Source: Chloroflexota bacterium
Lineage (GTDB): Bacteria; Chloroflexota; Anaerolineae; UBA3071
Length of the DNA: 5,731 bases
Assembly (NCBI GenBank): GCA_014383605.1
Contig: JACNHM010000349.1
Coordinates: forward strand, 1-5,731
Direction: 5' to 3'
Each line of letters starts with the position of its first letter. Positions within the stretch are counted from its first letter, which is position 1. The position numbers and the translations under genes are program-made. A model generated the notes under the pieces. The model was given only the letters and a program-made list of their open reading frames with translations. It was not told the origin of the DNA and did no database searches. Positions 5,155 through 5,731 of this stretch are shown here, one piece after another.

Positions 5155-5731
5155 ATGAACGATAGACTGCAACAATTTGCCAGCAGTTTCATAGAAAGCA
5201 CTCGCGACTACATCTTCGTCCGGCCAGAGGATAACCTGCTCATCATGCGGCCCAACCGGGTGCACCATCTGAACGTCACAGGCACGGTGATGCTCAAAGC
5301 TCTCTACGACCGGCAGCCGCTGGACGTCGAGGCCATCGTAGCCGAGTTGGCGATGCGCTATGGCGTGCCTGAGGAGCGCATTGAGGAGGACATGGAGAAG
5401 CTGCTCCAAAGTCTCTCGCTGCTGCTTCAGGATAAGGCCGGCTGCGCTCCAGCGGTGAAGACCACGCCCTTCGGCAGCCACGAGAGAAGGTACCCTGTCC
5501 TCTCCGAGATCGCCGTCACTTACCGCTGCCAGAACCGCTGCTTCTTCTGCTACGCCAGCTCTCCCGACCGAGGCTTCGTCGTGAGCGCTCAGCCGAACGG
5601 CCGCCAGGTGCCGGAGATGACCAGCGACGAGGTCAAGCTGGTGCTGGACAAGATCGTGAACCAGGCTAAGGTGCCTACCGTCTCCTTCACGGGCGGCGAG
5701 CCCACCCTGCGCGACGACCTGCCGGAGCTGA
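5155..5731 (+). CDS. PqqD-like (RRE) + radical SAM enzyme, N-terminal 192 residues (3' end outside window)
   Basis: The N-terminal part (about residues 17-92) matches the PqqD/RiPP-recognition-element pattern: NLLIMRPNRVHHLNVTG, a LYDRQPLDVEAIVAEL helix, YGVPEERIEEDMEKLLQSL. This fold binds leader or precursor peptides. It is followed by a radical SAM core: strand VLSEIAVTYRC, then the CxxxCxxC iron-sulfur motif as C125, C129, C132 (CQNRCFFC), and the SAM-binding VSFTGGEP segment at 176-183. The RRE-plus-radical-SAM order is that of PqqE-type and ranthipeptide/sactipeptide-type peptide maturases. The C-terminal half, where a SPASM or other auxiliary cluster domain would be, is outside the window. 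ATG 5155 lies only 5 nt after the previous stop, with GAGGA (5148-5152) just 2 nt before it. Coupling to the upstream gene is therefore more likely than strong independent initiation. The obvious in-operon substrate candidate is the CHSA tail. A pyrroloquinoline-type or heme-d1-type activity is possible but no matching partner genes are seen. Confidence 0.92.
   Translation, partial: MNDRLQQFASSFIESTRDYIFVRPEDNLLIMRPNRVHHLNVTGTVMLKALYDRQPLDVEAIVAELAMRYGVPEERIEEDMEKLLQSLSLLLQDKAGCAPAVKTTPFGSHERRYPVLSEIAVTYRCQNRCFFCYASSPDRGFVVSAQPNGRQVPEMTSDEVKLVLDKIVNQAKVPTVSFTGGEPTLRDDLPEL

Larger units (their letters stand above)
463..5731 (+). other. Candidate five-gene operon (extends past window)
   Basis: Five genes follow the promoter on one strand with gaps of 25, 42, 19 and 5 nt. 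None of the gaps contains a convincing hairpin plus T-run or a -35/-10 pair. Each of the middle three genes has a clear Shine-Dalgarno sequence, and the fifth starts so close to the fourth that translational coupling is likely. This suggests one transcript for the CHSA-tail membrane protein, two YLPIV-tailed exported proteins, a small beta-type protein and a radical SAM enzyme. The operon end lies beyond the window. This is inferred from spacing alone; an internal promoter inside a coding region cannot be excluded. Confidence 0.6.

Overview
The window looks like chromosomal DNA from a GC-rich, probably Chloroflexota (Anaerolineae-like) bacterium. This is inferred from an RNase J gene, secreted proteins ending in a short 'YLPIV' hydrophobic/basic tail, and a Thr/Pro-rich linker before one of those tails. 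Such tails are, from memory, common in that phylum. The assignment was not tested by a search.

Layout: all genes are on the + strand. Bases 1-392 are the 3' end of a ribonuclease J gene. It is closed by a perfect 13-bp hairpin (417-447). A near-consensus sigma-70 promoter (428-456, with extended -10) sits inside that hairpin and points rightward. It appears to drive a tightly packed run of five genes with gaps of 25, 42, 19 and 5 nt: (1) 522-2246, a 574-aa signal-peptide plus single-TM protein resembling DUF2207 proteins, with an extraordinary C-terminal CHSA repeat tail; (2) 2272-3840, a secreted right-handed beta-helix protein with near-identical 90-bp repeats and a YLPIV tail; (3) 3883-4239, a 118-aa Trp-rich beta-type protein without a signal peptide; (4) 4259-5149, a secreted two-domain beta-sandwich protein with a Thr/Pro linker and YLPIV tail; (5) 5155 to the window end, a PqqD-like (RRE) plus radical SAM enzyme, truncated by the window.

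The most interesting inference is that this is a candidate radical-SAM modification system. All 13 Cys of the 574-aa protein lie in its last 53 residues, as a nearly symmetric array of C-x3-C units (CHSA/VHDA). The predicted topology puts that tail in the cytoplasm, and the same operon encodes a radical SAM enzyme with a peptide-recognition domain of the PqqD type. A membrane-anchored protein whose Cys/His tail is post-translationally modified would resemble, but not obviously match, described systems such as HxsA (His-Xaa-Ser repeats), SCIFF/ranthipeptides or PqqA/PqqE. Two exported YLPIV-tailed proteins in the same operon suggest a cell-surface role. The sequence alone does not prove the modification, and a metal-binding role for the tail remains open.
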